Notes under the pieces: model-generated
Seen by the model: the letters and a program-made list of their open reading frames with translations, nothing else
Told to the model about the DNA's origin: nothing
Database searches by the model: none
Translations under genes and position numbers: made by a program
NCBI GenBank assembly: GCA_964508715.1
Contig: CAZDUX010000003.1
Coordinates: 62,001-126,000 of the forward strand
Source: JAKALX01 sp964508715
Lineage (GTDB): Bacteria; Chloroflexota; Dehalococcoidia; Tepidiformales; Tepidiformaceae
DNA: 64,000 nt
Reading direction: 5' to 3'
Shown: piece after piece, positions 26,189 to 35,826 of the stretch
Layout of the letters: each line of letters starts with the position of its first letter
How positions within the stretch are numbered: position 1 is the stretch's first letter

Positions 26189-27680
26189 GTACCTTTCGTC
26201 GGCTGAACGGCGGGCCGTGCTTGCTTTTGCCGCCGGGATTGCCGCGATGGTTGTCGGCTGGGGATTCGGTTTTTCGCTACGGGTTCCGCTCTGGGATGCT
26301 GACCCGGCTGTGATCGCGCGGCCGCCCGTGATGCGCGAGGTGTTCGGTACGGGCATCTCGGTGATGACGAATACGGGACTCATCATCGCCCTGGTTTCGG
26401 CTGGATACCTGGTGGCTCTCTGGGCCCTGCGCCGAGGGTTTCGCTTCGGCTTTCCGGCGGCAGTCGCCGCGAGTGCCCTTGTCGTGCTGACGCTCCTGCC
26501 GATGCGGCCCCTCGCATCTCCCGATGTGACGCATCTCGCTGCCGATGTCCGGACTCTCTGGCTCCATCACAAGTACCCGACGAGCTTCAAACATGCCCCC
26601 GGCAAGATCGATGACCCGGTGGCCCGCGAGGTGCTCGTGTACACGAACAGCCCGAGCGGCTATGGGCCGATCGCCTACGGGATAGGCGGACTCGCGATCC
26701 CGTTTGCGGGCGACGGGCTCGCGGCGAATGTCGCCGGACAGAAGTTCATTGCCGGGGTCTTCCTCGTGATCGCCGCTGCGGCAACGGGGTTTGTGGCGCG
26801 GCGGCTGGGGATGAATGCGGGCCTGGCCGCGGGGTTCGTGGGGCTCAACCCGCTCCTGCTGTTTGAGTTCGCAGGAGATGGACATAACGATTCAATCATG
26901 GTCGCGTTCGCCGTCCTTGCGCTCCTGTACTTGCTCGAGCATGAGTGGGCGGACCGTGGCATCGGCCTCGCGATCGGGTTGGGCGCGGTACTGAGCAAGT
27001 TCTCGATCATCATTGCCGCTCCGCTCGTGGTGACCTCGTGGTTTCCGCGGTTTCGCCTCCCGCTTGCGATGGCGTTCACGGCCGGGGGTATCATCGCCAC
27101 GGTCGTGGTGATGTCGGGGCATGGCCCACGGTTCGCGACCCTTGGCCCTGCGACGGCCGTCTCGCTCACCACGCCGGCGAACGTGCTTTCACACTGGCTC
27201 GACCTGGGGCGACACGGGCGCGATGTCGTCGTCGGTCTTGGCTATGGCCTGTGGACGGTTGCGCTTGGTGTCATCCTCTTTCGGCACCAACTCGGCAAAC
27301 CGCAGGAGCTCGTTGCGGCGAGCGCAATCGCCATCTGGCTCTTCGTGTTCCTCGGGTCTGCCGGAACCCTCCCCTGGTATCAGTCATGGTATTTGCCGTT
27401 TGCGGCGTTGAGCGGGAAACGCTGGCTCATTGCCGCCTCCATTGTCTTCAGCATCGGTGGCTTTGCGCCGATCCTCGCGCTTCACTGGACGACGGACCTC
27501 GCGCGGCAATTGAACGTCGACCGGCCCGTGGATGTGGCGGTACTCGCGCTGTGGCTTACGACGGGGCTTGTCGCCCTCGTGCTCTGGATCGTCGATTCGG
27601 GACGGGGGCCGCGGACCGGCGTGCCGACTCGCCAGGCGGCCCGGGCGCAACGACGGCGACAGGCACGGCGAACTGCCTAA
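26169..27680 (+). CDS. Integral membrane GT-C type glycosyltransferase
   Basis: The 503-residue polytopic protein has 11-13 hydrophobic segments. An early external loop contains SPDVTHLAADVRTLWLHHKYPTS, and then SPSGYGPIAYG. This is the arrangement of GT-C polyprenol-phosphate-sugar transferases such as MptB-like mannosyltransferases, where an acidic residue in the first loop is catalytic. LLFEFAGDGHNDSIMVAFAVL and LPWYQSWYLPFA are characteristic of that group. ATG 26169 was chosen for its GGAG; a GTG at 26148 is also in frame. It overlaps the GT2 gene and ends tail to tail with the flippase gene, sharing stop-codon bases. The lipid-linked sugar is unknown. Confidence 0.8.
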   Translation: MPQQQREYLSSAERRAVLAFAAGIAAMVVGWGFGFSLRVPLWDADPAVIARPPVMREVFGTGISVMTNTGLIIALVSAGYLVALWALRRGFRFGFPAAVAASALVVLTLLPMRPLASPDVTHLAADVRTLWLHHKYPTSFKHAPGKIDDPVAREVLVYTNSPSGYGPIAYGIGGLAIPFAGDGLAANVAGQKFIAGVFLVIAAAATGFVARRLGMNAGLAAGFVGLNPLLLFEFAGDGHNDSIMVAFAVLALLYLLEHEWADRGIGLAIGLGAVLSKFSIIIAAPLVVTSWFPRFRLPLAMAFTAGGIIATVVVMSGHGPRFATLGPATAVSLTTPANVLSHWLDLGRHGRDVVVGLGYGLWTVALGVILFRHQLGKPQELVAASAIAIWLFVFLGSAGTLPWYQSWYLPFAALSGKRWLIAASIVFSIGGFAPILALHWTTDLARQLNVDRPVDVAVLALWLTTGLVALVLWIVDSGRGPRTGVPTRQAARAQRRRQARRTA

Positions 27681-29017
27681 TCGGTGTCGGCGCTGGCTCG
27701 CCGGGTGCTGAGGACCCGGCCCCCAAGCAGGTGGCGGGCGAAGGCCAGGTATGCGCGCAGGTCCTGTGCATCCACACGCCAGAGCTCATGTGACCGGACC
27801 GGTGCATTAGCGAGGAAGTAGATCACGATGAGGGCCATTGAAACCACGTAGGCGAAGGTTGCCGCCCATGCGGCACCGCCGTAGCCCATTGCCGGGATGA
27901 GAATCACGCCGAGCGTGAGATTGAGGGTGGCCGCGACAATGCTGAACACCAGGACTGCCTGGGGCCTGCCGAGCTGCACCGTGAAGTAGTTGACGAAGAG
28001 GCCGCGTGGAGCCGAGATGATTGCGCCCAGGGCGAGAATACGGAGCGGACCAACGGCCGCCGCATACCGGGCTCCATAGAGAATACGAATCGGGATGGGA
28101 GCGATGAGTACGAGCACGATCCCTGCTATCGCCGAAAGGAGCAGTGCGTTCCGGACCGCTCGTGCGGTCAGGCGGGCCGACTCCGCGCGGCCAAGGGCAG
28201 CCACCTTCCCATATGAGGCGACTGTCACGGCTGTCGCGACAAATGCCACCCCATCAGCAAGGGCGAGTGACGAGGCGAAGATACCGGCCCCCTCCCGGCT
28301 ATCAAGTGCGGCGACCATGATCTGGCCGGCCCGGGAACTCACGAGGCTGACGAATGCGACGAGCCCGGTGAAGCTTCCAAACACCGCAAGCCGGCGCATG
28401 AAGGAACGGCTCGGCCGCCGCCGGAACGTCTCTCCCCACCAGCCACGAGTGAGCCACAGTGCGAGCATGAAGCCGAGGTATTGCCCGGCGACCCATGCTG
28501 CGAGAGCTCCAGCGGCGTCGCGGTGGCCCAGCCCGACAACCCAGATCGCGAGTGTCAGCGCCCCAAGCAGTGCTGGGCCGTAGGATGCGGCGCTCCAGCG
28601 GCCGATGGAATTGACCGCGAGGAAGACACCGGCAATTGCGTTCCTCGCCACTTCGGGCACGAGACCGATACCGACGATGATCGCGATGGCGCGCATATCG
28701 CCATTGAGCAGTGCCGCAACTGCGAGCGAACCCGCGAGAAGTGCGACTCCAATGGCAAATGAGAGGACCAGGCCATTGATGAGCACCTCGCCCACCGGGC
28801 GCTTCTGGTTCGAGATGAAGTAGCCGGCAGAAGCTGCGAAGTTCGCCCCGACTCCCCCTGTTGCGGCGATGATGACCACGGCCGAGGAGTAGGCACCGCG
28901 ATCGGCGACGCTCAGGGCGCGTGCCGTGATGATGCCGGCGACAATCCAGAAGATGATGCCCGAGGCCCGGTAGATCAGCGCCAACAGACTCGATCGGGCA
29001 AGCTCCACGTCCGTCAT
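27677..29017 (-). CDS. Polysaccharide flippase (Wzx/MATE-like)
   Basis: The 446-residue protein has 12-14 transmembrane helices with the pattern of polysaccharide/lipid flippases. Helix 1 is SSLLALIYRASGIIFWIVAGIITARALSVADRGAYSSA; the phrase LSVADRGAYS matches the LGxxxYG region of Wzx proteins. It probably moves a lipid-linked glycan made by the two adjacent glycosyltransferases across the membrane. The ORF extends upstream to 29272, but ATG 29017 begins the first helix. It is divergent from the FHA-SH3 gene that starts the injection-system region. Confidence 0.82.
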   Translation of the reverse strand: MTDVELARSSLLALIYRASGIIFWIVAGIITARALSVADRGAYSSAVVIIAATGGVGANFAASAGYFISNQKRPVGEVLINGLVLSFAIGVALLAGSLAVAALLNGDMRAIAIIVGIGLVPEVARNAIAGVFLAVNSIGRWSAASYGPALLGALTLAIWVVGLGHRDAAGALAAWVAGQYLGFMLALWLTRGWWGETFRRRPSRSFMRRLAVFGSFTGLVAFVSLVSSRAGQIMVAALDSREGAGIFASSLALADGVAFVATAVTVASYGKVAALGRAESARLTARAVRNALLLSAIAGIVLVLIAPIPIRILYGARYAAAVGPLRILALGAIISAPRGLFVNYFTVQLGRPQAVLVFSIVAATLNLTLGVILIPAMGYGGAAWAATFAYVVSMALIVIYFLANAPVRSHELWRVDAQDLRAYLAFARHLLGGRVLSTRRASADTD

Positions 29018-29235
29018 GCTAGCGAGCGAGCCGGGATGGCGCTTGCGCGGGCGTGAGGTGCGCTGGGTGAGGGAACACTGCCGCAGTGTGGCGGCACATC
29101 GGCTCCCAGCATGGACACCGCCCGGGTCTTGTGCGGGCATTGCCTCTGCTGGTTGGTGTTCCCGTGGTGGAACATCCACCGTGAGTTGCTGGGGGTACGG
29201 GAAGTCCCTCGGTAGATTCGTAACCTGCCCGCCGC

Positions 29236-29241
29236 TATGCT
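29236..29241 (+). promoter_or_regulatory. Possible -10 element for the FHA-SH3 gene
   Basis: TATGCT lies 48 nt before the ATG in the 271-nt divergent gap. No convincing -35 is visible. The rest of the gap shows nothing else I can support. Confidence 0.3.
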
Positions 29242-29288
29242 TCGAGTTCGGGCAGGGACAGGGAGAGCCCACCCGGAAGGGCTCGGGG

Positions 29289-30749
29289 ATGGACTACGGC
29301 ACGCTACGCGTCACCACGCCTGATGGGCAGGTGCGCGAATACCCGATCGACGGTCCGTCGGTCGTCATCGGTCGCTCGGAAGGGAACGGGGTCGTGATCG
29401 ACCACGTCTCGGTCGGCCGCCGCCATGCACAACTGCGGATTGAGGACGACAAAGTCACCATCGAGGACCTTGGCTCGGCCAATGGGACGTTCGTCGGCAG
29501 CCAGCGTGTGCCACCGGGCCAGCAGCAGCCGATTGGTGAGCAAACGGTGCGCTTTGGCGACGTGGAGGCACGGTACCTGGCGGCCGGGGGAGGCGCCATC
29601 GATTCGCCCACCCGGGGAGCGAGCGCTGCGCCCGGGGCCGAGGCGACGATTGCCGTTTCGCTTACGTCACCCTCGGCGCCAGTTGCGGCCGGATCCACGA
29701 CGACTGCAACCGTCGTTATCCAGAACCGCGGAGCGACCACAGACCAGGTCAGTATTCGCACGCTCGACCTGCCCGACGCCTGGGTCCGGCTGAGCCGCGC
29801 GAGCCTCGCGCTGGTGTCGGGCGCGCGCGATGAAGTGACGGTGGTGATTCAGCCACCACGTGAACCGCAGTCCGCAGCTGGTGAACACCCGTTCTCTGTT
29901 GCCGTCGTATCGGCGGAGAACGGACGTGAAGTCCGGGTGCTCGGTACGTTCAGCATCCTCCCGTTCGGCGGATTCAATATGGAACTCCAGGGGAACGAGG
30001 GTGACTTTCGTGTGGCACTCGAAAACCCGGGGAACTCACCGCTCGATGTCGAGTTGCATGCCGAGGACCCGGCGGGGAAAGTCGACTGCCAGGTCGAAAC
30101 GCCGGAGGTGTCGCTCGCACCCGGCGAGAAGGTGACAGTCCCTGTCCGGGCGGCGCCCAGCAACCGGCCGTTGTTCAGCGCGGTGGAATCACGGTCATTC
30201 AGTGTCGTTGCCAGGCCGTCGCGGGGTGAGTCGGAGCGAACTGCTCGCGGGACCATCATGGTCAAGCCGCCGTTTCGGTGGTGGCGCCTGGCCGTCACGC
30301 CACTCATTGCGCTCATCTTCTTTGGTGGCGCCGGCGTCGGCGTCTACCAGTACTGCGGTGGGTTTGGGAAGTGTTTCTCCACAAACGACGTCAAGAGCGC
30401 GATCAAGGACGGTAAGAAGACGCCTGCTCCCGCAAGTACGACGCCGGCAACGACGGCTGTAGCATCGCCGACGCCGAGCGGTCTCTACAACGGGGCGACG
30501 GCGATCACGGTCCATTCGCCAGCAGGGAACTGCCTCTTCGTGCGCGAGTATCACACCCGCCAGGCTTCGGATCCGCGAAGCAAGAAGGTCGGGGAACTCT
30601 GCGACGGCGACAAGGTGAAGATAGTCTCGGACAAAGTCGAGGATGAGGGCTTCGTGTGGTGGACCATTGATAACGGCAAGGGGCTGATTGGGTGGGCAGC
30701 CGAGAAGCCGCTGGATGGTGGCGAGGTCTTCCTGCAGCTCTCGCAATAG
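29289..30749 (+). CDS. FHA-transmembrane-SH3 protein (injection-system neighbour)
   Basis: The 486-residue protein has an N-terminal FHA domain (residues 1-98) with intact phosphothreonine-binding landmarks: VIGR, SVGRRHA and LGSANGT. Two Ig/NEW3-like domains follow (about 120-325). One transmembrane helix spans 333-354, preceded by basic and aromatic residues that predict a cytosolic N-terminus. A Thr/Pro linker leads to an extracytoplasmic SH3 domain (about 400-486; CLFVREYHTRQ, WWTIDNGKGLIGWAAE). ATG 29289 has GGAAGGG upstream. The same FHA-Ig-Ig-TM scaffold recurs in two larger proteins at the other end of the eCIS locus. It may link cytosolic Ser/Thr phosphorylation to the cell wall, but that is inference. 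Confidence 0.85.
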   Translation: MDYGTLRVTTPDGQVREYPIDGPSVVIGRSEGNGVVIDHVSVGRRHAQLRIEDDKVTIEDLGSANGTFVGSQRVPPGQQQPIGEQTVRFGDVEARYLAAGGGAIDSPTRGASAAPGAEATIAVSLTSPSAPVAAGSTTTATVVIQNRGATTDQVSIRTLDLPDAWVRLSRASLALVSGARDEVTVVIQPPREPQSAAGEHPFSVAVVSAENGREVRVLGTFSILPFGGFNMELQGNEGDFRVALENPGNSPLDVELHAEDPAGKVDCQVETPEVSLAPGEKVTVPVRAAPSNRPLFSAVESRSFSVVARPSRGESERTARGTIMVKPPFRWWRLAVTPLIALIFFGGAGVGVYQYCGGFGKCFSTNDVKSAIKDGKKTPAPASTTPATTAVASPTPSGLYNGATAITVHSPAGNCLFVREYHTRQASDPRSKKVGELCDGDKVKIVSDKVEDEGFVWWTIDNGKGLIGWAAEKPLDGGEVFLQLSQ

Positions 30750-30768
30750 TTGAGCAATTCAACGGTCC

Positions 30769-30818
30769 GCGGCGAACCTCATGAGTCCGGCAGATGGTGA
30801 ACTCGTGAGGTTCGCCGC
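30769..30818. terminator. Long hairpin between convergent FHA and eCIS operons
   Basis: A 17-nt arm (30769-30785, starting GCGGCGAACCTC) pairs with 30802-30818 with a single G-U mismatch across a 16-nt loop. It lies between the convergent FHA gene and the last baseplate gene. No T-tract follows, so it is a likely bidirectional transcription barrier or RNA end. Confidence 0.6.
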
Positions 30819-30825
30819 ACAACGG

Positions 30826-31536
30826 TTACCCGAAGATGACCTCGAGGACCCCTACCGCGAATGCCGGTTTCTCCGCATCGATAATGCGCTGGATGGAAGG
30901 GCGGTCGAGCCGCGTGCCCCGTGGTACGCGGAGCCGAACGGTGAAGCGGAACGCCTGCCCTCGTGAAGAGCTGATTTCCGAGAGTGTTGGCTCAATGATC
31001 TCGGGCTCGAAGCCAGTGGCCACGTGGATGTAGTGGGTCAGGCCGCGGCGCGTACCTCGCCAGTGATAGAGTTCGGCAGCGTTGCGGATGAGGTCACGGC
31101 GGCGCTCTTCGGGCCAGTTCTCGTCCATCACGACTCCAAGCCATGAGCCAAGCCAGGGGAGGATGCCGGACGGTGCGGTCGCGGGGTCGAAGATGTCGGA
31201 AATGTTGGCGATGGTGCGCTCGATGGGGCTCAGGATCGCTTCGAAGATGAGCAGGTACCGTGCCATGAAGTCGTTGCGGCCGTAGATTGCCGGCAGGTAC
31301 TGGAGATAGCTGCTCCGATCGGTCGGTACGCCCGGCGGCCAGGCCTCATCCGGTGGCTCGTGCCGGTCCGTTCCAGCGGGGAATGCTGGGCCGCCAGGAC
31401 CGTCGCCGCCGCCCGCCGGGTGGACCGGGCTGCCGCCAACGGGCGAGAGTGAGTCTGCACCCGGTGTCGCGGGAACACTCCCGGTAGTGACTGGCCCAAG
31501 AACACCAGGTGGTGGCGGCGCCTCTCTTGTGCTCAT
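30826..31536 (-). CDS. eCIS baseplate protein, phage tail protein I-like
   Basis: The 236-residue protein has a Pro/Gly-rich N-terminal 70 residues and then a phage P2 gpI-like domain: YLQYLPAIYGRNDFMARYLLIFEAILSPIERTIANI, DIFDPATAP and LPWLGSWLGV, followed by the RGTRRGLTHYI block typical of the tail-protein-I family in contractile systems. It probably forms a baseplate wedge with the J protein. Its ATG overlaps the upstream stop (TGATG), so it is coupled to the baseplate J gene. It is the last gene of the eCIS structural series. Confidence 0.88.
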   Translation of the reverse strand: MSTREAPPPPGVLGPVTTGSVPATPGADSLSPVGGSPVHPAGGGDGPGGPAFPAGTDRHEPPDEAWPPGVPTDRSSYLQYLPAIYGRNDFMARYLLIFEAILSPIERTIANISDIFDPATAPSGILPWLGSWLGVVMDENWPEERRRDLIRNAAELYHWRGTRRGLTHYIHVATGFEPEIIEPTLSEISSSRGQAFRFTVRLRVPRGTRLDRPSIQRIIDAEKPAFAVGVLEVIFG

Positions 31537-33515
31537 CAGAATCGGTCTCGCTGGGCAATGCTGACGGTGTGCTCATAGCTCAGCAGGAGAACATCCTCGG
31601 CCAGGGTGATCTTCTGGCCGGCGGCTCGTGACTGGCCGGTCTGGATGTCGACCTGGTAGAGCGTCACGTCCTGCGCGTACTCCACCCCGGGCACACCCTG
31701 GACAACGGATTGCATCTCGGAGAGATAGAGGTCGCGGCCAAACGGCCAGCCGTTGCCATCGGGCCCGCCCACGAGCGGGTCGAGGTAATCGAGGATGCGG
31801 TCGTGTACATCCTGGCGGACGCGCTCCGCGACGGCGTTGCGTTGCGCAACGATCGTTGCATCGATGGTAACGCCGACGTAGGCCGGGCCATCGACGGCGA
31901 GATGGGTGCCGAGCAGTCGGCGCTCATCGAGGAACCGTTTGACTTCGTCCAGGAGTTCGGGGTCGGGTTGGAGTGCCTGGATGGTGCGCGGGTGGTCGCG
32001 AGGGACGGTCGGCACGATGAGGAGTTCGACGGTGCCCGCGGGAACTGAACTCGTGTTGAGTTCACTGCGTGCCTGGATACAACGTGCCCGTGCGACCCGG
32101 CGAGAAGCTTCCTTCGCGAGGAACTCGTAATCCTGGGCGGTGACGGCGCGTCCCTGTGATTGGAGGGCCTGCGGCGCCCGGAACTTGGCAGCATCGAGCG
32201 ACTCAGCATCGAGGCCGCCAGCAGCCGGCTCGAGGTTTGTAACGCGCGCCACGTATGGAATGCTCGAGGTGAGGACGTTCAGGGTATTCGCGCCAACGTT
32301 ACCGATGTTCCCGCCACCATAGCGGTATCGTGTCATGCGGATTGCCGATCCGCGGGGAGGCGTCATGCCGTAGGGACGTTCTGAACCGGTGGGTTGGCGG
32401 ATCGTTGGCGCAAAGCTGATGGTGCCGGTCACGCCATCGAGGCGATAGCAGCGATCTTCGTAAGTCGTGCTCGCAAATGAGTCGACCTCGGTCCAGGGAA
32501 TCCAGTGACCGGGCTCCTCCTCGATCTCGATGTACTCCCCATTACGCCGTGGAAGGACCGGGGTTTGCGTCAGCTTGAACGTCTCGCCCGGATTGCCGGA
32601 GCCACGGCCGAGCACCTCACCGATGATGACGCTCGAGTGTGTGGCCCAGGCGTAGCCGCCGAGTGCTGTGGGTTCGATCGTGTCGATCTTGGGCGATGAT
32701 GAATAAGTTGGCTGACGGGGCCTCGGTTGGAGGACGCGAAGCCGCAGCCAGAACGCTTGCTGGCGCAGGAGAATGCGTGTCTCCATGGCCTGGGGAAGCC
32801 GAAGCACCACGTTTCCGGGCTGGTTGAGGCCACCGGTCTCATCACGCTCGACGATGCAACGGGTCCAACCCTGGACATCACCGCACCAGGCCTCCCAACC
32901 GAGTGGTGCGTCCTTCGGGTCGACGCCGATGCCTTCGAGGCGGCTGTCGATATCGAGGGCGACCACGTGGGCGCTGAGATTCTCGGCGAAGCCAAAATAG
33001 AGCGCGTCGCCGGGCAGAGGCCGGGCCTGAAAGGCATCGAAATACTCACCATGGATGCCAAGCCGCTGGGTGTAATCGGTGAAGGTTGCGCCGTCGCTCG
33101 AGAACAGGCAGCGAACGAGGGTTGGCGGCCAGATAACGAGGTCCTCATCGGTCGCGAAGACGATCGCCGGCCGGCCGGGCGCGGTGAGAGTTGCAGCTTC
33201 GGTGCCGCGGGCGATGGTTAGCGGCCCCGGTTGTGCTGCCGAAAGCGCGAAGCTGAGGCGTGTGCGTGCAGCGACTGGCTCCTTCATGGAGATTCCCAGC
33301 AGATCCATGAAGCGGAGATACGCCTTGTCGGGTACGCGATTGAGGCGATAGAGGAGGAGGTCGGTCATCCAGGCGAAGAGCTCGATGAGCGTGACGCCGG
33401 GGTCCGAGAGGTTGTGGTCGGTCCATTCAGGGCAGTAGCGAGGGATGAGGCGCTTTGCCTCGTTCACCAGGTCCTGGAAGTGGCGATCGTCGAGTTGCGG
33501 ATCGGGTAGCGGCAT
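31536..33515 (-). CDS. eCIS baseplate J-like wedge protein
   Basis: The 659-residue protein starts MPLPDPQLDDRHFQDLVNEAKRLIPRYCPEWTDHNLSDPGVTLIELFAWMTDLLLYRLNRVPDKAYLRFMDLLG in outline, the signature of the long gpJ/Afp11-type baseplate protein. The C-terminal half contains QGRAVTAQDYEFLAKEASRRVARA and VTIDATIVAQ, also baseplate-J landmarks. I chose ATG 33515; the longer frame enters the gp25 gene. It forms the wedge that connects hub and fibres and triggers sheath contraction. Only one long J gene is seen, whereas Afp/PVC carry two. Confidence 0.92.
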   Translation of the reverse strand: MPLPDPQLDDRHFQDLVNEAKRLIPRYCPEWTDHNLSDPGVTLIELFAWMTDLLLYRLNRVPDKAYLRFMDLLGISMKEPVAARTRLSFALSAAQPGPLTIARGTEAATLTAPGRPAIVFATDEDLVIWPPTLVRCLFSSDGATFTDYTQRLGIHGEYFDAFQARPLPGDALYFGFAENLSAHVVALDIDSRLEGIGVDPKDAPLGWEAWCGDVQGWTRCIVERDETGGLNQPGNVVLRLPQAMETRILLRQQAFWLRLRVLQPRPRQPTYSSSPKIDTIEPTALGGYAWATHSSVIIGEVLGRGSGNPGETFKLTQTPVLPRRNGEYIEIEEEPGHWIPWTEVDSFASTTYEDRCYRLDGVTGTISFAPTIRQPTGSERPYGMTPPRGSAIRMTRYRYGGGNIGNVGANTLNVLTSSIPYVARVTNLEPAAGGLDAESLDAAKFRAPQALQSQGRAVTAQDYEFLAKEASRRVARARCIQARSELNTSSVPAGTVELLIVPTVPRDHPRTIQALQPDPELLDEVKRFLDERRLLGTHLAVDGPAYVGVTIDATIVAQRNAVAERVRQDVHDRILDYLDPLVGGPDGNGWPFGRDLYLSEMQSVVQGVPGVEYAQDVTLYQVDIQTGQSRAAGQKITLAEDVLLLSYEHTVSIAQRDRF

Positions 33516-33537
33516 CGTCTGTCCCGGCCGTGGCCGG

Positions 33538-33978
33538 CTACTCCTCCCGGATGAGATAGAACGGATAGACCAGCGTACGCTCATCCTTGGTGGCGCGGAC
33601 ACTGTAGGTGATGAAGATGAGGAGCGTGCCCTGTGCCGGGTCATCCTCATCGGGCCGGACCGTGACGTCCAGCACGTCGATGCGGGGCTCCCACCAGCCG
33701 AGGGCCTCCTGGACGAAGCGCTTGGCAAGCCCGAGGGTGTCGCCGGTTGGGGGATGAAACACGAGTTCGTGAATCCGGCAACCGAAGTCGGGCCGCATCA
33801 CACGCTCACCCGGGTGGGTTCCGAGGATGAGCGATATCGATTCATCGATATCATTCACACCACCGGAAAGCGCCAGGGTCCCGGCTGCACCCGGACCAAC
33901 CGGGAACGTCCAGCCGCGACCAATGATCTCGCTGTGCTGGTCCATCCCAGCACGATAGTCTACGCCATCTCCTGCCAT
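33538..33978 (-). CDS. eCIS baseplate wedge, GPW/gp25 family
   Basis: The 146-residue protein matches gp25: GRGWTFPVGPG, GGVNDIDESISLILGTHPGERVMRPDFGCRIHELVF. gp25-like proteins nucleate sheath polymerisation at the baseplate. ATG 33978 has AGAGG eight nt upstream; ATG 34017, 4 nt after the spike stop, would add 13 residues. It lies 22 nt upstream of the baseplate J start. Confidence 0.92.
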   Translation of the reverse strand: MAGDGVDYRAGMDQHSEIIGRGWTFPVGPGAAGTLALSGGVNDIDESISLILGTHPGERVMRPDFGCRIHELVFHPPTGDTLGLAKRFVQEALGWWEPRIDVLDVTVRPDEDDPAQGTLLIFITYSVRATKDERTLVYPFYLIREE

Positions 33979-34021
33979 CTCACTGTCCTCTCGAATTGCC
34001 CCGGAAGTACCAGCCATGTCG

Positions 34022-35824
34022 CTAGTTGATCATGACCATGCCGCCCTTGAGTGCGAGTTGTCCGGAGCCGTTGACCTCGACCTGCGGGCCGCTCGCCTTC
34101 AGGGTTGCACCCCCCTTGAGCTCGAGCTGAGCGTCAGCCGAGACCTGGATATTCGTTGCGGTGAGCTTGATGGTCTGGGATTTCAGATCGATTTCCGTTC
34201 CCGATTCCACCGTTATCTTGCTCGAGGTCACGTCGATTTCAACCTTGTTGGTCCCGTTGCCGTCGGCGACCGTGATCTTCCCACTGCTTGCATCGTCGAG
34301 TTCGACCTTGAGGCCCTTCACGGTCACGATCGTGATCTTTCCCGCATTGTCGGTGTCATCGAACGTGACCGTGTGGCCCGTGCGCGTCTTGAGAATGCGC
34401 AACTTCACGGCCCCGCCTGCAACCACCTTGTCGGTCGTCTCGGGTGTCTTGTCCTGTCCATTCCACAGGGTGCCAAGGATGAACGGGCGGCTCGGGTCAC
34501 CATCCTCGAAGGCGACAACAACTTCGTCGTTGACCTCGGGCAGGAACATGAATCCACGATCATTACCGGCCATGGGGGTCGCAAGACGTGCCCAATCAGA
34601 CTCGAGTGAGTCATCAAGCGTCGGGAACTTCAGTTTCACGCGCCCGAAGCCGTCCGGGTCGGCGTTGTTGGTCACGAGCCCAATCGTGAGGCCGTAGCGC
34701 CTGGTGGCCGCCCTTGCCAGGTCGTTCTCACCCACTCCACGGAGGATGAGGTCTGCGGTAGTCTCGCCTTCGCCGTTGTCGACCTCGAAGTGGGTGCGAT
34801 AGCCGCTCACCTGGTCGAACCTGTGGATTGCGCGCGTGACGAAGTACTTGCCGCTGAACTTTGTCCCGACGTTGGTGACGTTGAGTACGCTCCCGGCCTT
34901 GATGTTGGGATTCCCGGTGATCTCGCCGTCGGCCTGGGCGTACCCGCTCGCGGAGCGCGTATTGAGTGCCTTGGCAAAGGCGTCCGCCTCACTCTGGTCG
35001 ACCGGCCCCACGCGCTCGAGGAGCCACGTTTTCTGGCCGAACGCAGTTTGCGCGGTGGCCGGCCCGGCCGTGCTCACCGTACTGATCACCTCGGAGGTTT
35101 CGGCCGTGCCCTGGCCCGCGATAGCCTGTTTGTTCGCGACATCCCAGCCACGCACGTGCACGGTGTTCCACTGGCCGATCGAGGTAAGACGGGGACGGAA
35201 TGAGATAAGATCCTGGCCATATGTCACAGTGATTTCCGTCCCCTTGGCAGCGGAGGCGGACTTGAACACGAGCTGTGAATCATCCACGCGGAGAATGAAT
35301 CCCAGTTGGCGCGCCAGCGACTGGGCGAACTCATAGTCAGTCTGGTTATCCTGCACGAGATACTTGTGCTGGGCAGTTGTGCTGGCTGTGCTGGCACTGA
35401 GGCCGGAGCTACTCGCGAGCTGGCTAACGACGTCGCTAAACGTCACGTTGAGGAACGTCTTGGTATTCCTGGTGCGCATCATCCGATGCGACTTGTCGTA
35501 GGCCCGGATAACGAAGGATACGAACCCGGCAGAATCATATTCAGGCTCGAGCGAGGTGATTTCACCCTTGAAGATCGAGCCGGTGGCCGATTGCTGACTC
35601 CCGATGCGCTGCTCGCTAACCGATATCTCAACCGATTTGCCAATGGCAATGTTGCTCGAATCCAGCATGAAGAATTGTGGGTCATAGAACCGCATCAAGC
35701 ACATCGATGGCATAAACAGGGCGTCATCAACCTCGATTGATGCGATCTGTAGTTGCCATTCCTGGGAGAGCGGTGATCCATTGATCTTGACTGTAAAGTC
35801 GGAGCCAAGGGTTACGGTCGGCAT
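34022..35824 (-). CDS. eCIS spike/hub protein (gp27-gp5/VgrG-like)
   Basis: The 600-residue protein fuses a gp27-type hub (residues about 1-370, with FVIRAYDKSHRMMRTRNTKTF and QTDYEFAQSLARQLGF) to a gp5 OB-fold (GLVTNNADPDGFGRVKLKFPTL, ATPMAGNDRGFMFLPEVNDEVVVAFEDGDPSRPFILG). A triple beta-helix C-terminus follows, built of alternating charged and hydrophobic short repeats (KIDVTSSK-type) and ending KGGMVMIN. It forms the puncturing needle below the tube. No PAAR tip gene was found in the locus. It starts 2 nt after the LysM gene stop. Confidence 0.95.
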   Translation of the reverse strand: MPTVTLGSDFTVKINGSPLSQEWQLQIASIEVDDALFMPSMCLMRFYDPQFFMLDSSNIAIGKSVEISVSEQRIGSQQSATGSIFKGEITSLEPEYDSAGFVSFVIRAYDKSHRMMRTRNTKTFLNVTFSDVVSQLASSSGLSASTASTTAQHKYLVQDNQTDYEFAQSLARQLGFILRVDDSQLVFKSASAAKGTEITVTYGQDLISFRPRLTSIGQWNTVHVRGWDVANKQAIAGQGTAETSEVISTVSTAGPATAQTAFGQKTWLLERVGPVDQSEADAFAKALNTRSASGYAQADGEITGNPNIKAGSVLNVTNVGTKFSGKYFVTRAIHRFDQVSGYRTHFEVDNGEGETTADLILRGVGENDLARAATRRYGLTIGLVTNNADPDGFGRVKLKFPTLDDSLESDWARLATPMAGNDRGFMFLPEVNDEVVVAFEDGDPSRPFILGTLWNGQDKTPETTDKVVAGGAVKLRILKTRTGHTVTFDDTDNAGKITIVTVKGLKVELDDASSGKITVADGNGTNKVEIDVTSSKITVESGTEIDLKSQTIKLTATNIQVSADAQLELKGGATLKASGPQVEVNGSGQLALKGGMVMIN

Positions 35825-35826
35825 GG

